Source: Sphingomonas sp. KR3-1 (GTDB lineage: Bacteria; Pseudomonadota; Alphaproteobacteria; Sphingomonadales; Sphingomonadaceae). Taken from it: 64,000 nt of DNA. Every line of letters begins with the position of its first letter. Within the stretch, counting starts at the first letter, position 1. The notes under the pieces are model-generated. The model was not told the DNA's origin, did not search any database, and was given only the letters and a program-made list of their open reading frames with translations. Shown in pieces: positions 50,009 through 61,874 of the stretch. Location: contig NZ_JBDZDQ010000004.1 of the NCBI RefSeq assembly GCF_040049295.1, forward strand, positions 347,570 to 411,569. Direction: 5' to 3'. The position numbers were made by a program, and so were the translations under genes.

Positions 50009-51190
50009 ATGCAAGACGGGCATTCCACCGAAGCCGATTCCGCGCCCGCGCTGCCGCATCGCACCGTCCTGCTCTCGATCGGCGGCTTCTGGGCCTTTTA
50101 CGGCGCGATCGTCACCCTGCGCTCGGTCGTTATCGGGCATGGCGACCAGCTCGACATGCTCGTTCGGCGGATCGGCGTCCTGCCGGTCAGCATGGCGATC
50201 ACCTATCTTCTCTATCTCGCGCTCCGCCGGGTATCGACGGCGTCGCTGTATCGGACGATCGTCAAGGCCGGCCTCCTCGCGGTCCCCGCGGCGATTGCCT
50301 TTTCCGCCGTCAACTGGGTGGCGTTCGATGTGGTCGGACAGGCAAGCAAGGCGGCGGCGCAGCCCGCAACCGCCAGCGCCGCCAAGGCCGGCGGGACGAT
50401 GGTCCAGGTCGGCGGGGCCGATGCCGCCATCCCCGATCCGGCAACGATCAAGATGCTCGCGGACGGCGCGGTCAACGCCTATTTCTTCTTCGCCAGCTGG
50501 GCCGCGCTGTATCTGGCGCTATGCTATGCAGCGGAGGTCGGCGCGCTGGAACGCAAGGCAGCCGCGCTGCGCGCCGCCGCCCAGACGGCGGAGCTGCGGG
50601 CGCTGCGCTATCAGGTCAATCCGCACTTCCTGTTCAACACGCTCAATTCGCTCTCTTCGCTGGTGATGGCGGGCAAGCGCGATCCCGCCGAGCGCATGAT
50701 CATCAACCTGGCGAGCTTCTTCCGCGCCAGCCTGGTCGGCGATCCCGGCGAGGATGTGCGCCTGTCGGAGGAGATACGCCTCCAGCAGCTCTATCTCGAG
50801 ATCGAGCAGGCGCGCTTCCCGGATCGGCTGCGCCTCGCGATCGACCTGCCCGAGGAGCTGGAGGATGCGCTCGTCCCGGGATTGATCCTCCAGCCGCTGA
50901 TCGAGAACGCAGTGAAGCACGGCGTTTCGCGATCGCGTCGCCCGGTGACGATCGCCATCCGCGCCAGCCGTCAGGAAACCACGCTCCTCCTGTCCGTCCA
51001 GGACGATGGCGAGGCGATCGCGGCCGGCCCGGGCGCGGATTCCGTCCGCGGCGTCGGATTGGGCCTGCGCAATGTCGCCGATCGCATGACCGCCCGCTTC
51101 GGCGTGCAGGGCCAGCGCCGGGTGGAGCCGCATGCGCCCGGCGGGTTCCGCGTCGAACTCGCCATGCCGCTGAGCCGAGATGCCGGCTGA
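50009..51190 (+). CDS. LytS-type sensor histidine kinase
   Basis: 393 residues. Four hydrophobic segments in the first half (TVLLSIGGFWAFYGAIVTLR, GVLPVSMAITYLLYLAL, VKAGLLAVPAAIAFSAVNWV, YFFFASWAALYLALCYAAE) are followed by a PF06580-type kinase with His206 in YQVNPHFLFNTLNSLSSLVM. The ATP lid GVGLGLRNVADRM and ENAVKHGV are normal. It overlaps the response regulator by 11 bases, and the two form a LytTR-type two-component pair. Stimulus unknown. The ATG has GGGAGG 13 bases upstream, rather far. Confidence 0.93.
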   Translation: MQDGHSTEADSAPALPHRTVLLSIGGFWAFYGAIVTLRSVVIGHGDQLDMLVRRIGVLPVSMAITYLLYLALRRVSTASLYRTIVKAGLLAVPAAIAFSAVNWVAFDVVGQASKAAAQPATASAAKAGGTMVQVGGADAAIPDPATIKMLADGAVNAYFFFASWAALYLALCYAAEVGALERKAAALRAAAQTAELRALRYQVNPHFLFNTLNSLSSLVMAGKRDPAERMIINLASFFRASLVGDPGEDVRLSEEIRLQQLYLEIEQARFPDRLRLAIDLPEELEDALVPGLILQPLIENAVKHGVSRSRRPVTIAIRASRQETTLLLSVQDDGEAIAAGPGADSVRGVGLGLRNVADRMTARFGVQGQRRVEPHAPGGFRVELAMPLSRDAG

Positions 51191-51920
51191 TTCCCCGCTG
51201 CGCACGCTGATCGTGGACGACGAGCCGCTCGCGATCGAGCGGCTGGTGATGCTCTGCGCGAAGGTCCCGGGCCTGTCGCTGGTGGGAACCGCGTCGGACG
51301 GCGCGATCGCGCTGCGGCTCAGCGCGGCGCTTTCGCCCGACCTCATCCTGCTCGACATCGCGATGCCGGCGGTCGACGGCATGGACGTGGCGAAGGCGCT
51401 CCAGGAAGCAGGCGATGCGCCCGCCATCGTCTTCTGCACGGCATTTGACGGGTTCGCGGTCGCCGCGTTCGATGTCGCCGCCGTCGATTATCTGCTCAAG
51501 CCGGTGACGCCCGAGCGGCTCGAACGTGCAATTGCCCGCGCGCGCGAACGGATGCGCCGCGCCGAGGCGGAGGCCCCGGCGCGGTCGTCCTGGATCGAGG
51601 AATTCTGGGTGCCGCATCGCTCGGAGATGGTCCGCATCGCCGCCGATGATGTCGAGCGTATCGAGGCGATGCGGGACTATATGTCGCTGCATCTCGGCAC
51701 GCGCAGTTTCCTGCTGCACGAGACGCTGGCCAATCTCGAGCGTCGCCTCGATCCCGCCCGGTTCATCCGTGTCCACCGATCGGCGATCGTCCGTCGCGAT
51801 TGCATCGCCAGGCTACGCCATGACGGCCTGGGCGCCTGGTTCGTGCTGCTCGCCGATGGCAGCGAGCTCCGGGTCGGGCGCTCCTATCTGGCCGCGGTGA
51901 AGGCGCTCGCGGGGCGCTGA
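51180..51920 (+). CDS. LytTR-family response regulator
   Basis: 246 residues. The receiver domain has Asp59 in LILLDIAMPAVDGMDVA, with DD at 13-14 and Lys in YLLKPVTPERLERA. The LytTR DNA-binding domain contains MVRIAADDVERIEAMRDYMS, HETLANLERRLDPARFIRVH RSAIV and ELRVGRSYLAAVK. It is paired with the upstream LytS-like kinase. Targets cannot be read from the sequence. The TonB receptor further along is one candidate without evidence. Confidence 0.95.
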   Translation: MPADSPLRTLIVDDEPLAIERLVMLCAKVPGLSLVGTASDGAIALRLSAALSPDLILLDIAMPAVDGMDVAKALQEAGDAPAIVFCTAFDGFAVAAFDVAAVDYLLKPVTPERLERAIARARERMRRAEAEAPARSSWIEEFWVPHRSEMVRIAADDVERIEAMRDYMSLHLGTRSFLLHETLANLERRLDPARFIRVHRSAIVRRDCIARLRHDGLGAWFVLLADGSELRVGRSYLAAVKALAGR

Positions 51921-51922
51921 GC

Positions 51923-52255
51923 TCAGGGCTTTCGGCGCCCCGCAATGGCCTGGATCCGGTCATCCGCCTCCCGCACGGCCGCGGTTCGGCAGCGCCGGAT
52001 GGGGGCGGGCGGCAGGACGCCCACGCGCTCATAGTCGCCGCAGACCCGGATCGCGGCCGCCCGGACGCGCGCACGCGCCTTGCGCACGCCGCTGTCGGTC
52101 GACAGGTCGAGGTCGCGCGTCGAAACGACCGCCATCGGGCGGCGATGCATCATGTCGGCGCGCATCATGCCGGCGTGCATCGCTGCATCGTTGCTCTGCG
52201 CGCCGGTCGTGAGGAACAACGACAGCGCGGCGAACCAGGAGAATTGCAATACCAT
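51923..52255 (-). CDS. UrcA family protein
   Basis: 110 residues. A signal peptide (LQFSWFAALSLFLTTGAQ) precedes VVSTRDLDLSTDSGVRKARA then RVRAAAIRVCGDYE, the UrcA signature of exported proteins common in Caulobacterales and Sphingomonadales. Function unknown. Convergent with the response regulator (2-base gap between stops). The start gives a normal signal peptide. Confidence 0.88.
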   Translation of the reverse strand: MVLQFSWFAALSLFLTTGAQSNDAAMHAGMMRADMMHRRPMAVVSTRDLDLSTDSGVRKARARVRAAAIRVCGDYERVGVLPPAPIRRCRTAAVREADDRIQAIAGRRKP

Positions 52256-52618
52256 CTCACCCTATCCCATGACGTCAGCGACCAGGCGGCTGACGGTTTT
52301 CGGATAGGCGGCCAGGCCCGGCCGGCGGTATCGCGCTTCGATCAATCGGCCCGGTCCTTCCCCCGGCGGCTGGCCCGGGGGACGAACGGTCGACAGCGGA
52401 CGACGAACGGCAAGGCGGTGGCGCGCGCCTTGCATCGAAGGGGCAGGCATCGGCTTTCGCCGGATCGGCCACCCCTCCCCTTCCCCTCCCTCCCATCCCG
52501 CGCTAAGGCGCACGCGAATCTTCGCATTCGCAGCACTCCGGTGCGCCCGCGCGGCCTATGATAGGCTGCGTCCCCCGAGCGCCCGGGACCGGACAGACAG
52601 GGAAGGAACCCGCGCCCC
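52256..52618. other. Upstream region of the aconitase gene
   Basis: 363 bases between the divergent UrcA and acnA genes. It contains GC-rich imperfect palindromes (GGTCCTTCCCCCGGCGGCTG and GCCCGGGGGACGAAC) but no convincing ORF. Promoters cannot be identified confidently. Confidence 0.5.
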
Positions 52619-55288
<2,670 letters not shown>

Positions 55289-55673
55289 CCGGGCAGGACT
55301 TGAGACAAGCGAGGGAGGGCGGCAACGCCCTCCCTTTTTTGTGTCCGAATCGGGCGTTTCCGAACGCCCCGAATTTGCGGATTTCACGCCGGCGGCGGCC
55401 GGCGATGGCACAAAGGCGGCCCGATTGTGGCGCCGAATGGGCCCGATCGGCCTTGAAACAATATTTCCGGATTACGCGTGTGGCATTTCGGCGACACTCG
55501 AGATGGAAACACGATGGAAACATCCGTTCGCGCTGCTCCGCTGCTTTACAGGCATAAGGCGCGCTCGCATCCTCGCCCCAGCTTCATCGGCACCGTCCAT
55601 AGGGGATTGGGCCAATGAGGGTTTGGGGGTTCCTCCGGTGCCTACGGCAGGACCATGGAGAGAAGGGGAAGTA
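55289..55673. other. Terminator and long leader before the TonB receptor gene
   Basis: 385 bases between two plus-strand genes. The first part holds the acnA terminator, the second a long untranslated-looking leader with lower GC (AAACAATATTTCCGGATTAC, AAACACGATGGAAACATCCG). Nothing protein-coding recognised. Confidence 0.55.
55313..55340 (+). terminator. Intrinsic terminator of acnA
   Basis: GGGAGGGC (55313-55320), loop GGCAAC, GCCCTCCC (55327-55334), then six T. A textbook structure 24 bases after the stop. Confidence 0.95.
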
Positions 55674-58600
55674 ATGAAAAAGAGTCATACCACGCGCCTG
55701 CGCACCAGTGCGGCGCTGTCCGCGCTCGTACTCGCGGGCTCGCTTTTCGCCGCGCCCGCGTTCGCGCAGGACACGACGACGACCACCACGACCGACACCG
55801 CTGCCGCGCCGCAGTCCAGCGACGGCGACATCGTCGTCACCGGCACGATCTTCCGCCAGTCGGACACGCACACCGCGCTGCCGGTGACGATCATCACCTC
55901 CGAGACGCTTGAGCGCGCCGGCATCACGAACGTGACCGACGCGATCCGCTCGGCCTCCGCCGACGGCGCGGGCTCGATCGGCAACGGCTTCACCAGCGGC
56001 TTCTCGGCCGGCGGCGCCGCGGTTTCGCTGCGCAACCTCGGCGTGTCGTCGACCCTGGTGCTCGTCGACGGCCTGCGCTCGACCAACTTCCCGCTGAACG
56101 ACGACGGCCACAACGCCTATGTCGATCTCAACAGCATCCCGCTGGTCAACGTCCAGCAGGTGCAGGTCCTCAAGGACGGCGCATCGTCGCTGTACGGCGC
56201 GGACGCGATCGGCGGCGTGGTCAACATCATCACCCGCAAGCACATGACCGGCATCGAAGGCGGCATCGAAGGCGGCGCGACCGAGAAGGGCGACGGCGCA
56301 AAGTACCGCGCGAAGCTGCTCGCCGGCTTCGGCGACTATGACGCCCAGGGCTTCAACGTCTATATCGGCGGCGACTACGAGTATGACGGCCGCATCAACG
56401 CCGCCTCGCGTGGCTTCCCGTTCAACACGCTCGATCTGCGCTCGATCGGCGGCGTCGACAACAACCGCGCGGACGACACGCTCGGCACCGCGACGACGGA
56501 CGCCGTGGTCACCCGCGTGACGCAGACCGATCTCAACAACCCGCTCGCGGGCTCGGTCTCGAACGCCACCACCCCGGCGCTGTTCACCTCGCTGACGCCG
56601 CTGGCGAACTGCCAGTACGGCACCTATTCGGAGAACACTTCGGCACGCGTCGGCACCGCCTGCGCGCACGACCTCACGCGCGAATATGCGCAGGTCTCGC
56701 CGCTGCAGGAGCGCTATGACGCGGTTGCCCGCGTGAGCTTCCGCCTGGGCGACAATGTCGAGGGCTATGTCGCGGGCAGCTATGCGCATGACCGTGTCGA
56801 CATCATCTCGCCGCCGCGCGCGATCCGCCAGGTCCAGGCATTCGGTGGCGCCCCGGCAACCGCGACCAGCAACCCGGGCATCGTGCTGCCGGTCTATATC
56901 TGCTCGTCGGGCGTCAACTGCTCGACCGCCGCGGATCGCCAGCTCAACCCGAACAATCCCTATGCGAACGCGTATCGCCTGGACCCGGCTAACGGCGCGG
57001 CGCGCCTCTACTACCTGTTCGGCGACGTCCGTTCGGGCCTGACGCGCACCAACGAAGTGTTCCGCATCACCGGCGGCCTGCACGGCACCGTTGCCGAGAG
57101 CTGGAACTGGAATGTCGAGGCGGGCTATTCGCGCGACAACCTCGACAACACCATCTACGGCTACGCCAACCTCGCCGCGCTGGTGAAGGCGATCAACACC
57201 GGCTCGTACAACTTCGTCAATCCGAGCCTCAACTCCGCCGCGGTCCGCAACGCCGTGCTCCCGCCGATCACCGCGCTCTCGAACTCGAGCGAGCTGACCG
57301 TCGATGCGTCGCTCAGCCACAGCTTCTTCACCCTTCCGGGTGGCGATGTGCAGCTCGCGATCGGTGGCCAGTACCGCAAGGAAAAGCTGACCAACAACAG
57401 CGCCAACCCGAACCTCGACGTGCCCGGTCTCTCGACCGCGCAGGCCTATGGTGACCGGTCGGTCTGGGCCGGCTATTTCGAGCTCGACGTGCCCGTGCTC
57501 GACTCGCTCGATTTCAACGTGTCGGGCCGTTACGATCACTATTCGACCGGCATCGGCCACTTCTCGCCCAAGGCGACGGCGAAGTTCCAGCCGATCAAGC
57601 AGCTCGCGATCCGCGGCAGCTACTCGGAAGGCTTCCGTGCACCGACCTTCGCAGAATCGGATCCGCGCAGCTCCTATTCGGGCTTCGTCGGCTACACGCC
57701 TGCGACGGCACAGCCTGCCTTCGCCGCGGCGCACGCTGCCAACCCGGCATATTCGGCAAACTACAGCCTCGGCCGTGGTTATGTCGGCAACGCCGCGATC
57801 GAGCCGGAGACGGCGCGCAGCTTCACGCTGGGCACGATCTTCGAGCCGACGCCCTGGCTGAGCTTCACGGCTGACTATTTCAACGTGAAGAAGTCGAACC
57901 TGATCGTGACCGGCCCGCAGACGTCCGACGCGATCAACGCCTACTACTCGGTCGCCGGCCAGACCTTCGCTTCCGCTGCGGCTGCAGCGGCTGCGGGCTG
58001 CGCCAAGGTTGCCGCAGTCGGCACCGGCTATTCGTGCAACGTGGTCGACGGGGCCGATCCCTTCGCCCCCAACGCACTGCCGCGCCTGCTCGTCGTCAAC
58101 GCTCCCTATGTGAACACGGCCTATGAGATCATCTCCGGGCTCGAGTTCACCGCTGATGCGCATATCAAGTTCAGCGACGATTTCCGTTGGGAGAGCCGCC
58201 TCGACCTGCAGGAGACGCTGAAGTACGACCTCCACCCGAAGACCGGCGCCGTGCAGCGCTACACCGGTACGGTGGGTCCGGAGGATCTGTCGTCGGGTGG
58301 CGGTACGCCGCGCTGGCGCGGCAACTGGCAGAACACGTTCTCGTACAACCAGTTCTCGCTCACCGCGACGACCTACTTCGTCGGCTCGATGAAGGCGGTT
58401 GCCGCCGACCAGGCGAGCTCGGTCAATGGCGACATCTCGTGCAAGTCGGTGGTCTACAAGGACTCCGCCGGCGGCACCGACAAGTTCTGCAAGATTCACA
58501 GCTTCCTCTACACGGACGTGAATCTGACGGTGAAGGTGAACGACAAGTTCAGCTTCTTCGGCCTTGTCGGCAACGTCACCAACTCGCGTGCTCCGCTGTT

Positions 58601-58703
58601 CGCCAACACGGCCTACACGGCCCAGGCGAACACGCTGACCTCGTGGCACTCGGCTGGCCTGATCGGCCGCACGTTCCGCGCTGGTGCGAACTTCAAGTTC
58701 TAA
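55674..58703 (+). CDS. TonB-dependent receptor
   Basis: 1009 residues. A signal peptide (ALSALVLAGSLFAAPAFAQ) is followed by a Thr-rich linker and the TonB-box-like SDGDIVVTGTIFRQSD. The plug contains DAIRSASADGAGSIGNGF and LVLVDGLRSTNFPLNDDGHN AYVDL, then LKDGASSLYGADAIGGVVNI. The barrel ends in TFRAGANFKF. This type (iron-complex or peptide-like receptors of Sphingomonadales) is often highly expressed. GAGAGAAGGGGAAG precedes the ATG. No regulator nearby. Substrate unknown. Terminated by a strong bidirectional hairpin. Confidence 0.95.
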   Translation: MKKSHTTRLRTSAALSALVLAGSLFAAPAFAQDTTTTTTTDTAAAPQSSDGDIVVTGTIFRQSDTHTALPVTIITSETLERAGITNVTDAIRSASADGAGSIGNGFTSGFSAGGAAVSLRNLGVSSTLVLVDGLRSTNFPLNDDGHNAYVDLNSIPLVNVQQVQVLKDGASSLYGADAIGGVVNIITRKHMTGIEGGIEGGATEKGDGAKYRAKLLAGFGDYDAQGFNVYIGGDYEYDGRINAASRGFPFNTLDLRSIGGVDNNRADDTLGTATTDAVVTRVTQTDLNNPLAGSVSNATTPALFTSLTPLANCQYGTYSENTSARVGTACAHDLTREYAQVSPLQERYDAVARVSFRLGDNVEGYVAGSYAHDRVDIISPPRAIRQVQAFGGAPATATSNPGIVLPVYICSSGVNCSTAADRQLNPNNPYANAYRLDPANGAARLYYLFGDVRSGLTRTNEVFRITGGLHGTVAESWNWNVEAGYSRDNLDNTIYGYANLAALVKAINTGSYNFVNPSLNSAAVRNAVLPPITALSNSSELTVDASLSHSFFTLPGGDVQLAIGGQYRKEKLTNNSANPNLDVPGLSTAQAYGDRSVWAGYFELDVPVLDSLDFNVSGRYDHYSTGIGHFSPKATAKFQPIKQLAIRGSYSEGFRAPTFAESDPRSSYSGFVGYTPATAQPAFAAAHAANPAYSANYSLGRGYVGNAAIEPETARSFTLGTIFEPTPWLSFTADYFNVKKSNLIVTGPQTSDAINAYYSVAGQTFASAAAAAAAGCAKVAAVGTGYSCNVVDGADPFAPNALPRLLVVNAPYVNTAYEIISGLEFTADAHIKFSDDFRWESRLDLQETLKYDLHPKTGAVQRYTGTVGPEDLSSGGGTPRWRGNWQNTFSYNQFSLTATTYFVGSMKAVAADQASSVNGDISCKSVVYKDSAGGTDKFCKIHSFLYTDVNLTVKVNDKFSFFGLVGNVTNSRAPLFANTAYTAQANTLTSWHSAGLIGRTFRAGANFKF

Positions 58704-58716
58704 TCGGCAACGCGCA

Positions 58717-58755
58717 AAAAATTGGGGCGGTACCTTCGGGTACCGCCCCTTTTTT
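58717..58755. terminator. Bidirectional UUCG-capped terminator
   Basis: GGGGCGGTACC (58724-58734) and GGTACCGCCCC (58739-58749) close a TTCG tetraloop. T-run TTTTTT on the plus side and an A-run (TTTTTT on the minus strand) on the other. It serves the TonB receptor and the convergent FKBP gene. Confidence 0.95.
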
Positions 58756-58802
58756 GTGCCATCGGATAGCGAGGCGGCCGTGCCGCCCCGAAGGCGCCGG
58801 GC

Positions 58803-59270
58803 TCAGCCCGCGGCTGGAATCGCGAGCAGCTCGATCTTGAACATCAGCGTCGCGCCGCCCGGGATCGGGCCCTTGCCCTTGAAGCCGTAGCCAAGGTCCG
58901 CCGGCACCGCGATCTCGAACGTGTCGCCCACGCCCATCAGCGGCACGGCGACCTGCCAGCCCTTGATCAGCATGCCGAGCGGAAAGGTCGCGGGCTCGCC
59001 GCGGCCATAGGAGCTGTCGAACTCGGTGCCGTCGATGAAGCTGCCGGCATAGTTGAGCGTCACCGTGTCCGCCACGGTCGGGTGCTTGCCGCTGCCGTCG
59101 CCCTTGATCCGGCGCCAGCGCAGCCCCTCGGGCGTGCTGTGCCAGCCCTGCGCGCCGTTGAGCTTGGCGAGCGCGAGCATCTGCTGGCTCTGCCAGGCCA
59201 TGTCCTGCGAGCGGTCGGGCGCCTCCGCATCCTGGGCGGCGAGCAGGGCAAGGGCAGCGAAAATCGACAT
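58803..59270 (-). CDS. FKBP-type peptidyl-prolyl cis-trans isomerase
   Basis: 155 residues. A short signal-like N-terminus (MSIFAALALLAAQDAEAPD) is followed by a spacer and one FKBP domain: VTLNYAGSFIDGTEFDSSYG, TFPLGMLIKGWQVAVPLMGV GD and the end GYGFKGKGPIPGGATLMFKI ELLAI. Residues lining the ligand pocket (Tyr, Phe, Asp, Trp) are present. It probably folds periplasmic proteins at prolyl bonds. It follows the MTA phosphorylase gene with nine bases between. Confidence 0.93.
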   Translation of the reverse strand: MSIFAALALLAAQDAEAPDRSQDMAWQSQQMLALAKLNGAQGWHSTPEGLRWRRIKGDGSGKHPTVADTVTLNYAGSFIDGTEFDSSYGRGEPATFPLGMLIKGWQVAVPLMGVGDTFEIAVPADLGYGFKGKGPIPGGATLMFKIELLAIPAAG

Positions 59271-59279
59271 GGGAAATCC

Positions 59280-60149
59280 TTAGTTGGAGAGGGCGCGGCC
59301 GGCGACCGCGTCGAGCTTGCGCAGCAGCTGCGGGTCGCGCGCATTCGCCGCGGTGATCAGCGCGAAATCGAGGCAGGTGTCGATCGGCGAGGCCGGGCGC
59401 TCCTCGGGCAGGTTCTGCAACAGGTGCATCACCAGCTTGCGCGCCTTGTCGGCATTGGCGCCGAGCTGGGCGATCACCGTGGCGACGTCGACCGCCTCCT
59501 CGCCTTCGCGCCAGCAATCATAATCGGTGACCATGCCGACCAGCGCATAGGGCAGCTCCGCCTCGCGGGCGAGCTTGGCCTCGGGCATGCCGGTCATGCC
59601 GATGATCTGGCAGCCCCAGCTGCGATAGAGATGGCTCTCGGCGCGCGTCGAGAATTGCGGGCCTTCCATCGCCAGATAGGTGCCGCCGACATGCGTCGTC
59701 GCGCCTGCCGCCTTCGAAGCCTCCGCCGCCAGCGCGGAGAGCCGCGGGCAGACCGGATCGGCCATCGAGACATGCGCGACCATACCTTCGCCGAAGAAGC
59801 TCGAGGGCCGGCCCTTGGTCCGGTCGATGAACTGGTCGGCGATGGTGAAGGTGCCCGGCGCGCGCTCCTCGGCGAGCGAGCCTACCGAGGAGATCGCGAG
59901 CACGTCGGTCACGCCCAGGCGCTTCAACACATCGATATTGGCGCGGACGTTGAGGTCGGACGGCGAGACGCGGTGGCCGCGGCCGTGGCGCGGCAGGAAC
60001 ACCACGCGGACATGGCCGACACGGCCGACGAAGCAATCGTCGGAGGGCTTGCCCCAGGGGCTCTCGGTCGAGATCCACTCGCCATCCTCGATGCCCTCGA
60101 CATCGTAGAGACCCGATCCGCCGATGATCCCGATCGTCCAGCCACTCAT
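59280..60149 (-). CDS. mtnP: S-methyl-5'-thioadenosine phosphorylase
   Basis: 289 residues, purine-nucleoside-phosphorylase fold. Phosphate and nucleoside-binding motifs IGIIGGSGLYDVEGIEDGEW, VVFLPRHGRGHRVSPSDLNVRAN, GGTYLAMEGPQFSTRAES and GMTGMPEAKLAREAELPYAL are diagnostic. It cleaves methylthioadenosine, a by-product of polyamine synthesis, to adenine and 5-methylthioribose 1-phosphate. Grouped with an amino-acid permease upstream and FKBP downstream in a three-gene minus-strand run. ATG start by family. Confidence 0.97.
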   Translation of the reverse strand: MSGWTIGIIGGSGLYDVEGIEDGEWISTESPWGKPSDDCFVGRVGHVRVVFLPRHGRGHRVSPSDLNVRANIDVLKRLGVTDVLAISSVGSLAEERAPGTFTIADQFIDRTKGRPSSFFGEGMVAHVSMADPVCPRLSALAAEASKAAGATTHVGGTYLAMEGPQFSTRAESHLYRSWGCQIIGMTGMPEAKLAREAELPYALVGMVTDYDCWREGEEAVDVATVIAQLGANADKARKLVMHLLQNLPEERPASPIDTCLDFALITAANARDPQLLRKLDAVAGRALSN

Positions 60150-60152
60150 TGC

Positions 60153-61568
60153 CTACCCCTTTGCTGCGTTGCGGCGTGCATAGGCGAAATAGACGACCAG
60201 ACCCAAGAGGTTCCAGCAGCCGAACCAGATCTGCGTCTTGGTCGGCAGGCTGAGGAACAGGTAGAAGCAGCCGAAGATCGCGCCGAGCCCGACCACCCAG
60301 GGCAGCGGCGTGCGGAACGGGCGCACCATCTCCGGCGCGCGGCGGCGCATCACCAGCAGGCACAGGCCCACCGCGGCAAAGGCGGTCAGCGTGCCGGCAT
60401 TGGCGAGCGCGGCGATCTCGTCGATCGGCAGGAAGGCGGCGAACAGGCTGACCACGCAGGCGGTGAAGATCGTGATCCGCACCGGCGATCCGCGCTTCGA
60501 GACCTTGGCCAGGCTCTGCGGCAGCATGCCGTCGCGCGCCATCACGAAGAAGATCCGGCTCTGGCCGAACAGGAAGCCCAGGATCACCGTGGGCAGCGCG
60601 ATGATCGCGCTCAGCGCCAGGAACTTGGCGACGCCGGGCTGGCCGATCTCGCGCAGGATCAGCGCCAGCGGCTCGGGGCTGTCGGCAAAGCGGGTATAGG
60701 AAAGCGCGCCCACCGCGGCGACCGCGACGATCATGTAGATCGCGACGCAGACGATCATCGAGCCGACGATGCCGATCGCCAGGTCGCGCCCGGGGTTCTT
60801 CGCCTCCTCCGCCGCGGTGGAGATCGCATCGAAGCCGTAAAAGGCGAAGAAGATGATCGCCGAGGCGGCCATCACGCCGCGCTCGACTCCACCTTCGGTC
60901 ATGTGCTTGGCGAAGCCGAACGGGGCGAACGGATCGAAATTGGCCGCGTTGAAATAGGGGAGCGCCACCGCGACGAACACCGCGAGCGCGATCAGCTTCA
61001 CCACCACCAGGATCGCGTTGATCGTCGCGCTCTCGCGGGTGCCGAGGATGAGCAGGCTCGAGACCAGCCAGACGACGAACAGCGCCGGCACGTTCACGCC
61101 CCAATGCGCGATGTGCCAGCCCAGCATCTGCGGGCCGTGGGTCAGCTCGGGCGGCACGCCCAGGCCGGAGAGGAAGGGCGTCGCATAGCCCGACCAGCCC
61201 ACCGCCACGGTCGCCACCACCAAAGTATATTCGGCGAGCAGGCTCCAGCCCACCACCCAGGCGACGATCTCGCCGAGCGAGGCATAGCTATAGGTATAGG
61301 CACTGCCCGAGGCCGGGATCATCGTCGCCATCTCGGCATAGGCGAGCGCCGCGCAGGCACAGATCGCCCCGGCGACGACGAAGGACAGGATCACCGCCGG
61401 CCCGGCCCGGTCCGCCCCCACGCCGATCAGCGTCAGGATGCCGGTGCCGACGATCGCGCCGACGCCGAGCGCGACGAGGTGCGGCCAGGACAGCGTGCGC
61501 GCGAGCCGATGCTCGGGCGGCCGGTCCTCCGCCGCGACGATCTGCTTCAACCGGAACAGGCTGGCCAT
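60153..61568 (-). CDS. APC-superfamily amino-acid permease
   Basis: 471 residues, 12 or more transmembrane helices. The start (RTLSWPHLVALGVGAIVGTG ILTLIG) and ASGSAYTYSYASLGEIVAWV VGWSLLAEYTL are typical of the cationic-amino-acid-transporter (CAT) branch. Helix 6 has FFAFYGFDAISTAAEEAKNP. It imports an amino acid across the inner membrane, substrate not certain. It precedes mtnP by three bases, so the permease and MTA phosphorylase are likely co-transcribed. Confidence 0.95.
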   Translation of the reverse strand: MASLFRLKQIVAAEDRPPEHRLARTLSWPHLVALGVGAIVGTGILTLIGVGADRAGPAVILSFVVAGAICACAALAYAEMATMIPASGSAYTYSYASLGEIVAWVVGWSLLAEYTLVVATVAVGWSGYATPFLSGLGVPPELTHGPQMLGWHIAHWGVNVPALFVVWLVSSLLILGTRESATINAILVVVKLIALAVFVAVALPYFNAANFDPFAPFGFAKHMTEGGVERGVMAASAIIFFAFYGFDAISTAAEEAKNPGRDLAIGIVGSMIVCVAIYMIVAVAAVGALSYTRFADSPEPLALILREIGQPGVAKFLALSAIIALPTVILGFLFGQSRIFFVMARDGMLPQSLAKVSKRGSPVRITIFTACVVSLFAAFLPIDEIAALANAGTLTAFAAVGLCLLVMRRRAPEMVRPFRTPLPWVVGLGAIFGCFYLFLSLPTKTQIWFGCWNLLGLVVYFAYARRNAAKG

Positions 61569-61874
61569 TCGATATCCCCTCTCTCGTTGCAGAGAGGTGT
61601 AGCGCGGCGCCGGACCGGCGCAACTTTGTTTCGTGCTGCGTCAGGGGCTTTCAATGTAGGATTTTGCGTGGTTACGTCATGGGCATGTCGATCGACTCGC
61701 ACTTCGCCCGTTTCAGCCGGCGACGCGCGAGCGGCGGCAAAGTGAAAGAATGTTGGGCGACTCCCTTCACTTTGCCAGCGCCGACATTGCCGGTCCGCCG
61801 CCCTGCCCCGTTCAGCGCAGATGCAGCCGCGAGTAGCAATCGTTGCGCTTCCGAACCCGCCTGGGAGACTCGCC
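61569..61874. other. Gene-free spacer
   Basis: 306 bases between divergent permease and rhodanese genes. It contains a short lower-GC stretch (GTAGGATTTTGCGTGGTTACG) and a small hairpin CTCTCGTTGCAGAGAG near 61580. No convincing ORF or RNA gene. Confidence 0.5.

Noticed and set aside
55584-58649. 1021-residue minus-strand frame opposite the third TonB receptor
   Set aside because: Shadow frame with Arg/Val/Ala bias only.
59082-61745. 887-residue plus-strand frame opposite mtnP and the permease
   Set aside because: Spans two real genes and their gap, with low-complexity His/Arg/Asp content.
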